64,000 bases of DNA from Arthrobacter sp. NicSoilC5 (GCF_019977395.1 NZ_AP024660.1:1178001-1242000), one strand, 5' to 3'. Positions 34,511 to 43,720 are shown, counted from the first letter of the stretch. A program made the numbers and translations. The notes: a model not told the origin generated them from the letters alone.

Positions 34511-36276
34511 GCGCTCTCCGCCAGCCGCGCCAGTCTTCCGGCCTGCACTGCAAGTGTCTGTGCCAGGTCCGGGTTGTCCGCCGGCAGCCGCTGCAGAAAC
34601 TTCTGCTGCTCGTCCATCAGCAGCTGCCGGCAGCGCACGGCCAGGTCCTCGCGCGCCTTGTCCGCCATCCGGCGCACGGCATCCTCGCCGAACACAGCCT
34701 CCAGCAGGCGCTGGCCCACGACGGCGGTTCCTCCGGCCACGCCGATCTCCAGTCCCGTAAGCCCCGCCGTCATCGAAAACACCACGATCATCAGCGCGGC
34801 ACCGAGGCCGTTGATGCCGAACGACAGCCAGCGCGCCTGGGTGCGTTTGCCCTGGCCCTCGGTGCGGATCAGCTCCATCAATGCTTCCTGCCAGGCCCGG
34901 ATCTCCGCAGCCGCCCGGTGAGCGAACCCGGGCGCCGTCCCTGACAGGTCGTCCGCGGCCAGCAGTTGCCGGCCGGCCGGGTCCGAGCGCCACCGCTGGT
35001 CGGTGTCTTCGGCAGCATTGGCTGCCTCGTCGACAATGACTGCCTGCAGGCCGGTTTCGATGGCCGCTTCCACCCGCACGGCCGGCGCGGGTTCGCCACG
35101 GAAGAATGCCCCCATCCGGTCCCTGAACCGGCCCACGTTCTGCTCCAGCGTGCGGAAGAATTCGCCGGTGCCCACGAAGTCCTGCCAGCGGGCCAGAACC
35201 TCGCCCCGCAGCAGGGCTCCGTCGCGGGTGGCGTCCAGGATCCGGGTGGCCGCATTTTCATAAGCCGCCACGGCGTCGGATTCGAGCCGGGCAGCGGCCT
35301 GTTCCTGTGCACGCACAGAATCGGCGAGGTCCGCAATCCGCTGGGCCAACGCACGGACCGTCCCGTTCAGCGTTCGGCGTGCCACGTCGGCCCGCCCCGC
35401 GGCATCGGACGCCAGCGACGCCAGCCACTCCCGCAACTCGTCCACGGCCCCGGCCGGCAGCATGCCGTGAGTATCCAGCATTGTTTCGGCGATGATGAAC
35501 AGGCGGCTTCCGGCCAGGCCTTCGCGGTCCAGCAGGCCACGGAGGTCCTGGCTCACCTCCGCTTCGGCGCCCTGCGGCACCCGGTCCAGCACCACGGCCA
35601 CCGTGATGTCCCGGGAAGCGGCATCGAGGAGGAGCTTCCAGGGGACGGCGTCGGCATACCGGTTTGCGGTGGTGACAAACACCCAGAGGTCGGCGGCGGC
35701 CAGCAGCTGTCCGGCCAGGAGGCGGTTCTGGTCCGAGATCGAGTCGACGTCGGGAGCGTCGAGGAGGGCGATGCCGGCGGGCACTGCTGCATCAGCCAGC
35801 AGGACCAGGGAATCGGTGGCAGTGGCCGGCTCCCCTGCGTGGCCAGTGGGCGCCGGATTGGCAGCCAGGGTTCCCCGCATCCGGCTTAGCCCCGGCAGGA
35901 CGCGCTGGCCCTCAAACCAGGCAGCTTCGGCGGGGTTGTGCAGCAGGATTGGCTGGCGGGTGGTCGGCCGGATGGCTCCCGCGCGGGTTACCGGGTGCCC
36001 CGCGAGTCCGTTCACGAGGGTGGATTTGCCCGCGCCCGTGGAACCGCCGACGACGGCAAGCAGGGGTGCATCCAGGCTGCGGTAGCGGGGAAGGATGTAG
36101 TCGTCCAGCTGGGCCCTTGCGGCTGCGGCGCCGCGCCGCGCCTGGTCTGCACCCGGCAGGGCCAGCGGCAGCGTGACATCGTCCAGCCCACTGCGGATTT
36201 CCTCCAGCAGCGTCACCGCCGCCAAGGATTGCGGTGGCGGCTGGGCTGGGCGGCCGTGCTCGTCATGGGAGGTCAC
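34507..36276 (-). CDS. Dynamin-like membrane GTPase (YfjP family), first of pair
   Basis: 589-residue GTPase with P-loop GSTGAGKS at 78-85, LLDAPDVDS (G3) and VLDRVPQG (G4-like). After a long helical region, two hydrophobic segments near residues 505-550 (for example ALMIVVFSMTAGLTGLEIG) suggest membrane insertion, followed by a C-terminal helix. This domain plan fits bacterial dynamin-like proteins. GTG 36276 starts 8 nt after the acyltransferase stop; the frame is open further upstream but would overlap that gene. Coupled to the second, frameshifted GTPase. A role in membrane fission or septation is inference from the Streptomyces DynA/DynB pair. Confidence 0.75.
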   Translation of the reverse strand: MTSHDEHGRPAQPPPQSLAAVTLLEEIRSGLDDVTLPLALPGADQARRGAAAARAQLDDYILPRYRSLDAPLLAVVGGSTGAGKSTLVNGLAGHPVTRAGAIRPTTRQPILLHNPAEAAWFEGQRVLPGLSRMRGTLAANPAPTGHAGEPATATDSLVLLADAAVPAGIALLDAPDVDSISDQNRLLAGQLLAAADLWVFVTTANRYADAVPWKLLLDAASRDITVAVVLDRVPQGAEAEVSQDLRGLLDREGLAGSRLFIIAETMLDTHGMLPAGAVDELREWLASLASDAAGRADVARRTLNGTVRALAQRIADLADSVRAQEQAAARLESDAVAAYENAATRILDATRDGALLRGEVLARWQDFVGTGEFFRTLEQNVGRFRDRMGAFFRGEPAPAVRVEAAIETGLQAVIVDEAANAAEDTDQRWRSDPAGRQLLAADDLSGTAPGFAHRAAAEIRAWQEALMELIRTEGQGKRTQARWLSFGINGLGAALMIVVFSMTAGLTGLEIGVAGGTAVVGQRLLEAVFGEDAVRRMADKAREDLAVRCRQLLMDEQQKFLQRLPADNPDLAQTLAVQAGRLARLAESA

Positions 36277-36283
36277 AGCAACA

Positions 36284-37348
36284 TCATGCCAGTTGAGGAG
36301 CTCGTCTCGGATCCTTCCAGCGGCGGAACCAGCCCCGTGCCGGGATCTCCACATAACGGCACGACATCCAGGCCAGGGGAGCAACCAGCATGAGGGAGGC
36401 TGCGGCAAAAAGCTCAGGCGGGACAGCAGTATGAAGCCCAGTAGAAGCCAGGACCTGCTGTACCGGCCAGCCGTAGATATAGACCCCGTAAGAGATATCG
36501 AAGCGTGAACCCACAGTTGAAAGCGGCAGATGCAATGAGACGGCTACAAGGAAGATCGCCAGAGGTAAGTGAACCAACGACTGTGCGTAGCCAACCGAAG
36601 CGATCAACAGGACGAGAACCGCATAGAGGACCACAGCTCTGCGTCCCACCGGAATTCGATCCTGGTAAAGGAAAACCAAAGAACCCGCAAGGAAGGTGAG
36701 GACCGGAACAAGCGGCCAGTCGTAACGGGTAGGGGAGGCGACCCAGCCAGCATCAACAAAAAATACGGCAACAGTTCCTGCAATCGAGAGACAAAGCACT
36801 GCGATCCGGGCCAGTTCCGCCCGAAAGGCAAGAAACAACAAACCGACCAAGACGTAGCAGAATATTTCCCAAAACAGCGTCCACAGCGGTCCGTTCCAGA
36901 GACGGGGATCGGGAAGCCCGTCCAGGGATCCCGGAATGCCTCCCACGGCAACGCCTGGGAACCCGGCAGAAAGGTTGCTGGCGAAATAGAGTACGGCGTC
37001 GGGAAACCAATAGCGCCGCCCCGACAACACCGCCGTGAGTGGCGCTATAACAAAGGCTACTGCCGCCACGCAGGTGACAAGACCGGGGAATATCCTCAGA
37101 AAGCGGGCACGCCAGTAATCGCCCCCCGCTAGCCGCATCCTGCTCCTGGTGATCAGGTAACCGGAGATGCCGAAGAAACCGAGGACCGCCCAGCTGCCGA
37201 GCTTGACACCCCCGGGGGCCGGTTCCGGTCCGTACGCGCCCAGCCACCAGGAGTGCGACACGATCACAAGTGCCGCCAGAACCAGTCGGATCGCGTTCAG
37301 CGAATTCTTGCCCTCAGCAAAACGTTGTCCCAGCAAACTCTCCCCCAA
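36284..37348 (-). CDS. Acyltransferase-3 (OafA/YrhL-like) membrane protein
   Basis: 354-residue integral membrane protein of the acyltransferase-3 family, which acetylates or otherwise acylates surface polysaccharides. The conserved His lies in VIVSHSWWL (about residue 32), followed by FFGISGYLITRSR and FLRIFPGL, the family's loop-1 signature. About ten hydrophobic segments are visible. The start TTG 37348 is weak; there is no clear ribosome-binding site. The target glycan is unknown, and no sugar genes are adjacent. Codon choice looks less GC-extreme than that of the neighbours (more A/T at third positions), hinting at more recent acquisition. Confidence 0.8.
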   Translation of the reverse strand: MGESLLGQRFAEGKNSLNAIRLVLAALVIVSHSWWLGAYGPEPAPGGVKLGSWAVLGFFGISGYLITRSRMRLAGGDYWRARFLRIFPGLVTCVAAVAFVIAPLTAVLSGRRYWFPDAVLYFASNLSAGFPGVAVGGIPGSLDGLPDPRLWNGPLWTLFWEIFCYVLVGLLFLAFRAELARIAVLCLSIAGTVAVFFVDAGWVASPTRYDWPLVPVLTFLAGSLVFLYQDRIPVGRRAVVLYAVLVLLIASVGYAQSLVHLPLAIFLVAVSLHLPLSTVGSRFDISYGVYIYGWPVQQVLASTGLHTAVPPELFAAASLMLVAPLAWMSCRYVEIPARGWFRRWKDPRRAPQLA

Positions 37349-37416
37349 CCCGCGCCATTGTGTTCAATGTAGGCAGCGAACCGCAACGTGTGCGCTAGGG
37401 ATGCTCAAGTTAAACG

Positions 37417-37451
37417 AAAAAATGGTCCCGGGCCGTTGCCCGGGACCATTT
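37417..37451 (-). terminator. Intrinsic terminator of the tRNA-Glu/tRNA-Gln unit
   Basis: A 13-bp perfect stem (37420-37432 with 37439-37451) with a 6-nt loop and, in the minus direction, a T6 tract. It lies 8 nt after the tRNA-Glu body. Confidence 0.9.
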
Positions 37452-37458
37452 CCGATGG

Positions 37459-37531
37459 TGACCCCAGCGGGATTCGAACCCGCGTTACCGCCGTGAGAGG
37501 GCGGCGTACTAGGCCGCTATACGATGGGGCC
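37459..37531 (-). tRNA. tRNA-Glu(CTC)
   Basis: 73-nt cloverleaf on the minus strand; 7-bp acceptor stem GGCCCCA/TGGGGTC, anticodon loop CTCTCAC with anticodon CTC, T-loop GGTTCGAATCC. A73 is followed by an encoded CCA (37456-37458). It lies about 130 nt downstream of tRNA-Gln and is probably co-transcribed with it. Confidence 0.96.
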
Positions 37532-37659
37532 GTGTACTTCCGGCAGCGTTTCCGCTGCTCAAGCTCAGTGAGTATTTCACACACTTTGCCGTGGTTTCAA
37601 ATCGGCGAACCGAGTGGAAACCTACTGTTTTGCGGCTGAAATCAGCACTCAAACCAGAG

Positions 37660-37731
37660 CTGGGATACCAGGACTCGAACCTAGAATGACGGTACCAGAA
37701 ACCGTAGTGTTGCCAATTACACCATATCCCA
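37660..37731 (-). tRNA. tRNA-Gln(CTG)
   Basis: 72-nt cloverleaf on the minus strand with acceptor TGGGATA/TATCCCA, anticodon stem ACGGT/ACCGT around loop TTCTGGT (anticodon CTG), T-loop GGTTCGAGTCC and discriminator G73. CCA is not encoded. In such bacteria tRNA-Gln is usually first charged with Glu by GltX and then amidated by GatCAB; gltX lies about 3 kb away. Confidence 0.95.
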
Positions 37732-38033
37732 ATGGCACTTTCGGGCCGGATTTCAGGGCGTTTTCCCTGCTCCGTGCGCCTCAGCACGAGAAATTACTTT
37801 ACCCGAGACTTTCGGCTCGCACAAATCGAGAGTCGGCCGGCCCTGGAACCCGGAGTGAACCGGTTGCTCCAAACCCCTTGCCCACCTTCCGGTCACATGG
37901 TTACCCTCGAGTAAGTTACCCATCAGTAACAACCTCCCTGCCCCTTCTTGTGGGGACCCACGAGGAAAACGGGAACGCCTTACCAGCCACGGTTTTTCGC
38001 CCCCGGGCAGCGTCGTCCGGCGGAAGTTAGGAA
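37732..38033. promoter_or_regulatory. Upstream region of heptad-repeat gene with tandem GTTAC-N6-GTAAC repeats
   Basis: 302 bases without a gene. Two adjoining inverted repeats lie at 37900-37930: GTTAC-CCTCGA-GTAAG (one mismatch) and GTTAC-CCATCA-GTAAC (perfect), sharing one base. This is the size and symmetry of a TetR-type operator pair. They are about 105 nt upstream of the heptad-repeat gene. No TetR gene lies in the window. The proximal part near 37735-37790 contains the tRNA-Gln upstream region. Confidence 0.5.
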
Positions 38034-39599
38034 GTGTCAGCGTTGACAACCCGCACAGCAACCATTGCCGCAGCCAGGCCCAGACCCCGGTCACAATCCA
38101 TCGCAATCATCGCTTTGTCCCTCTTGCTCACCCTGTTCCTTGCGTTCTACACCTACCTCACCGGCCAGATCTCCAACGGTGCCGCCCAGCTCATGGACGG
38201 TGCCGGGCAGGCGGCGGCGGGGGCGTCGCAACTCAAGGACGGCTCCGGGCAGCTGGCCACCGGGGCGGGCGCAGCGAGCAAGGGCGCAGTCCAGGTCAAA
38301 GACGGCTCGGTCAAGGTCAAGGACGGAAGCGCCGAGCTTAATACCGGGGCTGCAGCCCTGCAGGCGGGTGCCGGGAAGATCTTCTCCGGAGTCCGCGACC
38401 AGCTGGCGCCCGGGGTAGACAAGCTGCATGCCGGCACCACCAAACTGCAGAATGACGTCCTGAACAAACTCGTTCCCGGCGTCTATCAGGTGGATGACGG
38501 CGCCCGAAAGCTTCAGGCCGGCGCCGTCGCCCTGTCCGCGGCGCTGACTCCCACTGCTGCCGGAAACGCGCCGAACAACCTGGCCGACGGTGCGGGACAG
38601 CTGGCGGCGGGCACGGGCCGGCTCGCCGCAGGCGCCGGTCAGCTCGACGCCGGCGCCACCAGCTTGAGCGCAGGGACAGCGGCGCTGAAGAACGGAACGG
38701 CGCAGCTGAAGGGCTACCCGGGCGCGGGGAACGATCCGGCCAAGGGAGACGGGCTCGCAGCGCTCAGCCAGGGCCTGGACCAGCTTGAAGCGGCTGCGAA
38801 CGGGCCCCAGGGCCTGGTTCCCCTGGCCGTCATCAAGGACCAGATCGCCAAGTTGGCGGACGGCGGACGGCGCGCCTACGCGGGAGCGGGGCAGCTCGAT
38901 GCGGGAGCAGCAAAGCTGAACGACGGCGCCGGGCAGCTCAAGGCCGGAACCGGCAGCTTGACCACGGGAGCCGCCCAGCTGGATGAAGGGGCCGGCCGGC
39001 TGAAGGCAGGCTTCGCCACGCTGGCCGGAAAGCTCAATGCGACGGACCCGCAAAATCCGGGCGTGGTACTGGGCGCCTCCATGCTGGCCGAGGGCACGGC
39101 CAAGATCAGGGTGGGAATGGACGGCGTCCCCGGCAACCCGGACAGCCCCGGGCTGATTTACGCGGCGAACAACCTCCAGGACGGCACCACCAAACTCAGC
39201 GCCGGAATCAACGGCGGCGAAGACCCCGCCAACCCGGGCCTGCTGGCCGGAACCGAGGCGTTGTCGGACGGAACAGTGGCCCTGAGCCGCGGCACAGGCC
39301 AGCTGCAGGCCGGATCCGCCCAGCTCGCCGACGGAACAGGCCAGCTCGCGGACGGCAACGGCAAGCTGGACGACGGCTCGGTCAAACTCGCCGACGGTGC
39401 GGGCAAGCTGGCGGACGGCAACGCGAAAATAGCGGCCGGCACGCAGGAGCTGCACTCGAAGGTGGCCGCTGTCTCGCCGTCGTCGTGGCTGGACAACCCT
39501 GCAGTCGCACTTGGGGTGGTGGCGCTGCTGGTGGCTGCCGCCGTCGGGGCCTACCTGGTCCTCCGCAGGCGTTCCCTCCGGCCGGAAGCTGCGGCCTGA
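38034..39599 (+). CDS. Double-anchored heptad-repeat (xxxLxxG) surface protein
   Basis: 521-residue protein with one transmembrane segment near residues 22-46 and another near 485-510, enclosing about 430 residues built from Leu-x-x-Gly heptads (for example QLKDGSGQLATGAG) broken by two short spacers. The repeats are those seen in YhgE/Pip-type membrane proteins and their relatives. Here the module stands alone, without the ABC-2 or MMPL partner often seen. GTG 38034 is used; TTG 38043 after AGGAAG is an alternative start. A strong terminator follows. Function unknown; an elongated extracellular rod or spacer is a reasonable guess. Confidence 0.75.
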   Translation: MSALTTRTATIAAARPRPRSQSIAIIALSLLLTLFLAFYTYLTGQISNGAAQLMDGAGQAAAGASQLKDGSGQLATGAGAASKGAVQVKDGSVKVKDGSAELNTGAAALQAGAGKIFSGVRDQLAPGVDKLHAGTTKLQNDVLNKLVPGVYQVDDGARKLQAGAVALSAALTPTAAGNAPNNLADGAGQLAAGTGRLAAGAGQLDAGATSLSAGTAALKNGTAQLKGYPGAGNDPAKGDGLAALSQGLDQLEAAANGPQGLVPLAVIKDQIAKLADGGRRAYAGAGQLDAGAAKLNDGAGQLKAGTGSLTTGAAQLDEGAGRLKAGFATLAGKLNATDPQNPGVVLGASMLAEGTAKIRVGMDGVPGNPDSPGLIYAANNLQDGTTKLSAGINGGEDPANPGLLAGTEALSDGTVALSRGTGQLQAGSAQLADGTGQLADGNGKLDDGSVKLADGAGKLADGNAKIAAGTQELHSKVAAVSPSSWLDNPAVALGVVALLVAAAVGAYLVLRRRSLRPEAAA

Positions 39600-39622
39600 C
39601 ACCTGGAGCACTTTCGCCGACA

Positions 39623-39661
39623 CAGCGGCCGCCGCCCCTCAAGAAGGGGCAGCGGCCGCTG
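39623..39661. terminator. Bidirectional hairpin between convergent genes
   Basis: Arms 39623-39639 and 39645-39661 pair at 16 of 17 positions with a 5-nt loop; it lies between the heptad-repeat gene and the HAD gene, which converge. No long T tract. Confidence 0.7.
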
Positions 39662-39672
39662 TGGCCGGAAGC

Positions 39673-40410
39673 TTATCCCAGCAGCTGGTCCAGGGAGGCG
39701 ACCATGCCGCCCTCGAAATCCTCCACGACCTCCCCCACACGGTTGAGCCACACACCCACCAGGCCCGCCGCCGTCGACCCTTCTGCATCCAGCAGGCGAT
39801 TGTCGCCTACATACAGCGTTTCGGCAGGGCCAGTGCCCAGGAGCCTGACGCCTTCGAGGTACATCGCCGGATGCGGCTTGGCGACGCCCAGGGTGTCGGT
39901 GCCCACGAGGTGGGTGATCCGCTCCAGCCCGGCGCCGTCCAGCTTGGCCCGCTGGTAGTCGTGGACGTTGTTGCTCACGGCGCCATACGGGATGCCCGCC
40001 TGGTCCAGGGCATCGAGCAGGGGCAGCACATCGGGAAACGGCTTCACATACGCGGGCTGCTTCTCCATGTAGGCGCTCAACCACTGGTGTGATTCCTCGC
40101 CGTCAGCCAGCTCCACGCCGAAATGGCCCAGCGCCGCCCTTCCCCGGAGCAGGCGCTGTTCGTTGAACGTCAGCTCACCTGCAAGGTAGCGGTCGTAGTA
40201 ATGCGTGGTTTCGTGCGTGAAGATGCGGCCGAACCGCTCCCACCCTGCCTGGTCCAGGCCGGGCAGGAGGTGTTCACTGACCTCGCGCAGGGCGGTGGTC
40301 ATCGAATATTCGAGGTCCACCAGGGTGTCGTCGATATCGAACAGGACACCCCGGACAGCGCCGAATGGTGTCTGCAGCACAGCGGCGGGTGCCTGGCTGG
40401 GGGCGGTCAT
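39673..40410 (-). CDS. HAD-family hydrolase
   Basis: 245-residue haloacid-dehalogenase-type phosphohydrolase. Motif I DIDDTLVD is at about 25-32, motif II is in GAVSNN, motif III Lys near GVAKPHP and motif IV GDNRLLDAEG. The helical cap sits between motifs I and II (subfamily I). The first base of its ATG is the last base of the gltX stop (TGATG), so it is coupled to gltX. Substrate unknown; phosphoglycolate-type or nucleotidase roles are possible. Confidence 0.88.
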   Translation of the reverse strand: MTAPSQAPAAVLQTPFGAVRGVLFDIDDTLVDLEYSMTTALREVSEHLLPGLDQAGWERFGRIFTHETTHYYDRYLAGELTFNEQRLLRGRAALGHFGVELADGEESHQWLSAYMEKQPAYVKPFPDVLPLLDALDQAGIPYGAVSNNVHDYQRAKLDGAGLERITHLVGTDTLGVAKPHPAMYLEGVRLLGTGPAETLYVGDNRLLDAEGSTAAGLVGVWLNRVGEVVEDFEGGMVASLDQLLG

Positions 40411-41924
40411 CAGCCGCGGAAGGCTTGGAGCCGGCGCAGGGACGACTCTTTACCCAGGATCACCATGGACTCGAACAGGGGCGGCGACACGCGGCGGCCG
40501 GAAACCGCCGTGCGGACCGGACCGAAGGCGAGCCGCGGCTTGATGCCCATGTCCTCCACCAGGGCCTGCTTGAGGGCAGCCTGGATGTTCTCCGCCGTCC
40601 ACTCGTCCACCGGTTCCAGGGCGGCGATGGCAGCGTCCAGGACCTCGGGAAGGTTGGCGGGGAGGCCCTTGCGGGCGTCATCGGCAACGTCGACGGCGTC
40701 GTCTGCCTTGAACAGGAATGCCAGCATCTCGGGTGCTTCACCCAGCAGCGTGATGCGCTCCTGGATCAGGGGTGCCGCTTCGGTGAGGATCTCCTCCTCG
40801 CGGTCGGTCAGGATCTCCCCCACCAGGCCCGCCTCGCGCAGGTAGTGCGCCACCCGGTCGCGGAAGACCCTGGGTTCGAGCATCCGGACGTGGGTGCCGT
40901 TGATGGCCTCGGCCTTCTTCAGGTCGAAGCGGGCCGGATTGCCCAGGACGTCGTGGATGTCGAAGTGCTCCACGAGCTGCTCCACCGTGAAGATGTCCTC
41001 GTCCGCGCTGAGTGACCAGCCCAGCAGGGACAGGTAATTGAGCAGCCCTTCCGGAATGAAGCCCCGCTCGCGGTGCAGGAAGAGGCTGGACTCGGGGTCC
41101 CGCTTGGACAGCTTCTTGTTGCCTTGGCCCATGACGTAGGGCAGGTGTCCGAACTCCGGCATGTACTCGGCAACACCGATGGCGTAGAGGGCCCGGTACA
41201 GGGCAACCTGCCGGGGCGTGGAGCTGAGCAGGTCCTCCCCGCGCAGCACGTGCGTGATGCCCATCAGTGCGTCATCCACGGGGTTGACCAGGGTGTACAG
41301 CGGCGCACCGTTGGCCCGCACCACGGCGAAGTCGGGGACCGACCCGGCCTTGAAGGTGATGTCGCCCCGGACCAGGTCGGTGAACGTGATGTCCTCGTCC
41401 GGCATCCGCAGGCGGAGCACAGCCTGCCGGCCTTCCGCCCGGTACTGCGCCAGCTGCTCATCGGTCAGGTGCCGGTCAAAGCCGTCGTAACCGAGCTTCG
41501 GGTCGCGGCCGGCGGCGCGGTGGCGTGCCTCGATCTCTTCAGGGGTGGAGAAGGACTCATAGATGAATCCGCCTTCATGCAGCCGCTTGATGACGTCCTG
41601 GTAGATGTCGCCGCGCTGGGACTGCCGGTACGGCTGGTGCGGGCCGCCCACCTCCACGCCCTCGTCCCAGTCGATGCCCAGCCACTTCAGCGCATCCAGC
41701 AGCTGGTGGTAGCTTTCCTCGCTGTCCCGCGCCGCATCCGTGTCCTCGATCCGGAAGACCAGCGTGCCCTTGGTGTGGCGCGCGTAGGCCCAGTTGAACA
41801 GGGCCGTCCGGATCAGTCCCACGTGCGGGGTGCCCGTGGGCGAGGGGCAGAAACGGACCCGCACGGGCGTTTCCGCGGTAACGGGGGGAATGGAGGCGGC
41901 AGGTGACGAAGAAGCGATACTCAT
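40410..41924 (-). CDS. gltX: Glutamate--tRNA ligase
   Basis: Class I aminoacyl-tRNA synthetase charging tRNA-Glu, and very likely tRNA-Gln as well in this lineage. 504 residues with the HIGH-type motif PHVGL at 33-37 and KLSKR at 271-275; the C-terminal anticodon-binding helical bundle follows. ATG 41924. It overlaps the HAD gene by one base and lies downstream of the FAH-family gene, an order common in actinobacteria. Confidence 0.96.
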   Translation of the reverse strand: MSIASSSPAASIPPVTAETPVRVRFCPSPTGTPHVGLIRTALFNWAYARHTKGTLVFRIEDTDAARDSEESYHQLLDALKWLGIDWDEGVEVGGPHQPYRQSQRGDIYQDVIKRLHEGGFIYESFSTPEEIEARHRAAGRDPKLGYDGFDRHLTDEQLAQYRAEGRQAVLRLRMPDEDITFTDLVRGDITFKAGSVPDFAVVRANGAPLYTLVNPVDDALMGITHVLRGEDLLSSTPRQVALYRALYAIGVAEYMPEFGHLPYVMGQGNKKLSKRDPESSLFLHRERGFIPEGLLNYLSLLGWSLSADEDIFTVEQLVEHFDIHDVLGNPARFDLKKAEAINGTHVRMLEPRVFRDRVAHYLREAGLVGEILTDREEEILTEAAPLIQERITLLGEAPEMLAFLFKADDAVDVADDARKGLPANLPEVLDAAIAALEPVDEWTAENIQAALKQALVEDMGIKPRLAFGPVRTAVSGRRVSPPLFESMVILGKESSLRRLQAFRG

Positions 41925-41981
41925 AGTGGCTTCAACTTTACCCGCCCGGCCGCATGCCGCCTCCCGCCCTGCGGGCCGGTG

Positions 41982-42758
41982 CTAGCGGCGGACGATGGGG
42001 TTGGACAGCCGGCCGATGCCTTCGATTTCCACCTCGAAGCGGTCGCCCTCCTTGACCAGCCCCACACCGGCCGGCGTGCCGGTCATGATGACGTCGCCGG
42101 GCAGCAGGGTGAACGCCTGGGACACCACGGAGACCAGTTCGCGCACGCCCCGGATCATCTGGCTGGTGCTGCCGTCCTGGCGCACCTCGCCGTTCAGGCG
42201 GCCCTGGATCTGCAGGTCCTCCGTGTCCAGGTCGGTTTCGATCCAGGGGCCCAGCGGCGCTGAGGTGTCGAAGCCTTTGGCGCGGGTCCACTGCAGGTCG
42301 GTTTTCTGGACGTCGCGGGCCGTGAGGTCGTTGCCGCAGGTGTACCCGAAAATTACGTCGTCCACGCGGTCTTCCGGCACGTCCTTGCAGATGCGGCCAA
42401 TGACCACGCAGAGTTCGGCTTCGAAGGAGACTTCCTCGGAGAACTCCGGCAGCACGACGGGGTCATTGGGACCCACGACGGCGGTGTTGGGCTTCAGGAA
42501 GAGCAGCGGCTGGGCGGGGACCTCGTTGCCGAGTTCATGGGCGTGCTCCACGAAGTTCCGGCCTACGCCGATCACCTTGCTGCGCGGAATGATGGGTGCA
42601 AGCAGCCGGACGTCCTCCAGCTTGTGGCGCACGGAGGTGCGCTCCACGCCGTTGAAGAAGGGGTCGCCGTGGATGACAGTGATTTCCTCACTGCCGGGGG
42701 CACCTTCCACAACGCCGTACAGGGGATCGGAATCGACGACAAACCTGGCAATACGCAT
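41982..42758 (-). CDS. Fumarylacetoacetate hydrolase (FAH) family protein
   Basis: 258-residue FAH-superfamily enzyme that cleaves or decarboxylates 2,4-dioxo-type acids, related to acylpyruvases and 5-carboxymethyl-2-hydroxymuconate isomerases. The metal ligands are in EVSFEAELCVVIG (Glu pair) and GYTCGNDLTARD; LLPGDVIMTGTPAGVG is the conserved C-terminal motif. I start at ATG 42758 (MRIARFV) with AGGAG-like bases and a TAGGGT box 7 nt upstream; a longer frame to 43124 overlaps the MBL gene and is out of family. Exact substrate unknown. Confidence 0.9.
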   Translation of the reverse strand: MRIARFVVDSDPLYGVVEGAPGSEEITVIHGDPFFNGVERTSVRHKLEDVRLLAPIIPRSKVIGVGRNFVEHAHELGNEVPAQPLLFLKPNTAVVGPNDPVVLPEFSEEVSFEAELCVVIGRICKDVPEDRVDDVIFGYTCGNDLTARDVQKTDLQWTRAKGFDTSAPLGPWIETDLDTEDLQIQGRLNGEVRQDGSTSQMIRGVRELVSVVSQAFTLLPGDVIMTGTPAGVGLVKEGDRFEVEIEGIGRLSNPIVRR

Positions 42759-42768
42759 GGCTCCTACC

Positions 42769-43590
42769 CTACCGTCCCGGCGGCGCCGGCTGCCCTTCAC
42801 TCCCGCCGCGCAGGTACGAGAGCTGGGCCGCCACGGACAGTTCGGCGGCGCGCCGGACGGAAGGTCCGACGCCGGCGTAGACGGCGTCCGCCACCTCACC
42901 CACAGTTGCGTCCCGGCCCAGCCGGGCCAGTGCCGCGCGGATTTGCGCCAGCCGTTCCTCCCGGTGCGTCCGGTAGTCGCGGGCCGCAGACTCCAGGGAC
43001 GGCAGCACCGGGCCGTGCGCAGGCAGTACCGTGGCGGGTCCCAGGGCCTCGAGCAGGTCCAGGGACGCGAGGTAATCGCCCAGCGTCCCGTCCGGATAGT
43101 CCAGCACGGTGGTCCCCCGGCCAAGGATGGTGTCCCCCGTCAGCACCGATCCGTTCCGCCCGTCCGCCGGCAAGTGGAAACAGGCGGAGTCGGAGGTGTG
43201 CCCCGGCGTGGCCACCACCAATATCTCCAGCCCCGCCGCCCGGATCACTTCCCCGGACGCCAGGGGTTTTCCCCCGCCATGGCAGTGGCTGGCATCCATG
43301 GCGCGGACGGGTGCGCCCGTGAGCCCGTGCAGGCGCGCGGACCCGGCAGTGTGGTCGGCGTGCCGGTGGGTCACCAGGATCAGCTCCACGGTGCCCACGC
43401 CGGCCAGTGCGGCCAGGTGCGTTTCATCCTCCGGCCCGGGATCCACCACCACCACGGCGGACTGCGCGGGGCCGCGCAGGATGTAGGAGTTGGTGCCGTC
43501 CAGGCTCATGGGGCCCGGGTTGGGGGCAAGGATGAACTGGGTGAGCCCGCTGCTGCGCTGCGGGCCCATGCCGGAAACTGACGTCACCAC
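42769..43590 (-). CDS. MBL-fold metallo-hydrolase
   Basis: 273-residue metallo-beta-lactamase-fold hydrolase (LACTB2/RNase-like group). Zinc ligands are in THRHADHT, the later His in TPGHTSDS, the Asp in LTGDTILGRG and the last His in PAHGP. A C-terminal helical extension (from about 215; RTHREERLAQI) resembles the LACTB2 tail. GTG 43590 follows AAGGA by 5 nt; ATG 43569 is a shorter alternative. The stop lies 10 nt before the FAH-family start. Biological substrate unknown. Confidence 0.87.
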   Translation of the reverse strand: MVTSVSGMGPQRSSGLTQFILAPNPGPMSLDGTNSYILRGPAQSAVVVVDPGPEDETHLAALAGVGTVELILVTHRHADHTAGSARLHGLTGAPVRAMDASHCHGGGKPLASGEVIRAAGLEILVVATPGHTSDSACFHLPADGRNGSVLTGDTILGRGTTVLDYPDGTLGDYLASLDLLEALGPATVLPAHGPVLPSLESAARDYRTHREERLAQIRAALARLGRDATVGEVADAVYAGVGPSVRRAAELSVAAQLSYLRGGSEGQPAPPGR

Positions 43591-43720
43591 CCCATCCTTG
43601 CATCCGTGGGAGCCCCTCCCCCAGCGTGGCTTCTGCGCGCCGGCGGAATAAGAGGGCGCCGGCTGCGGGTTGGCACCAAAGACAGCACCACGATCTTCAG
43701 CAGGAAGCCGGATATCACCC

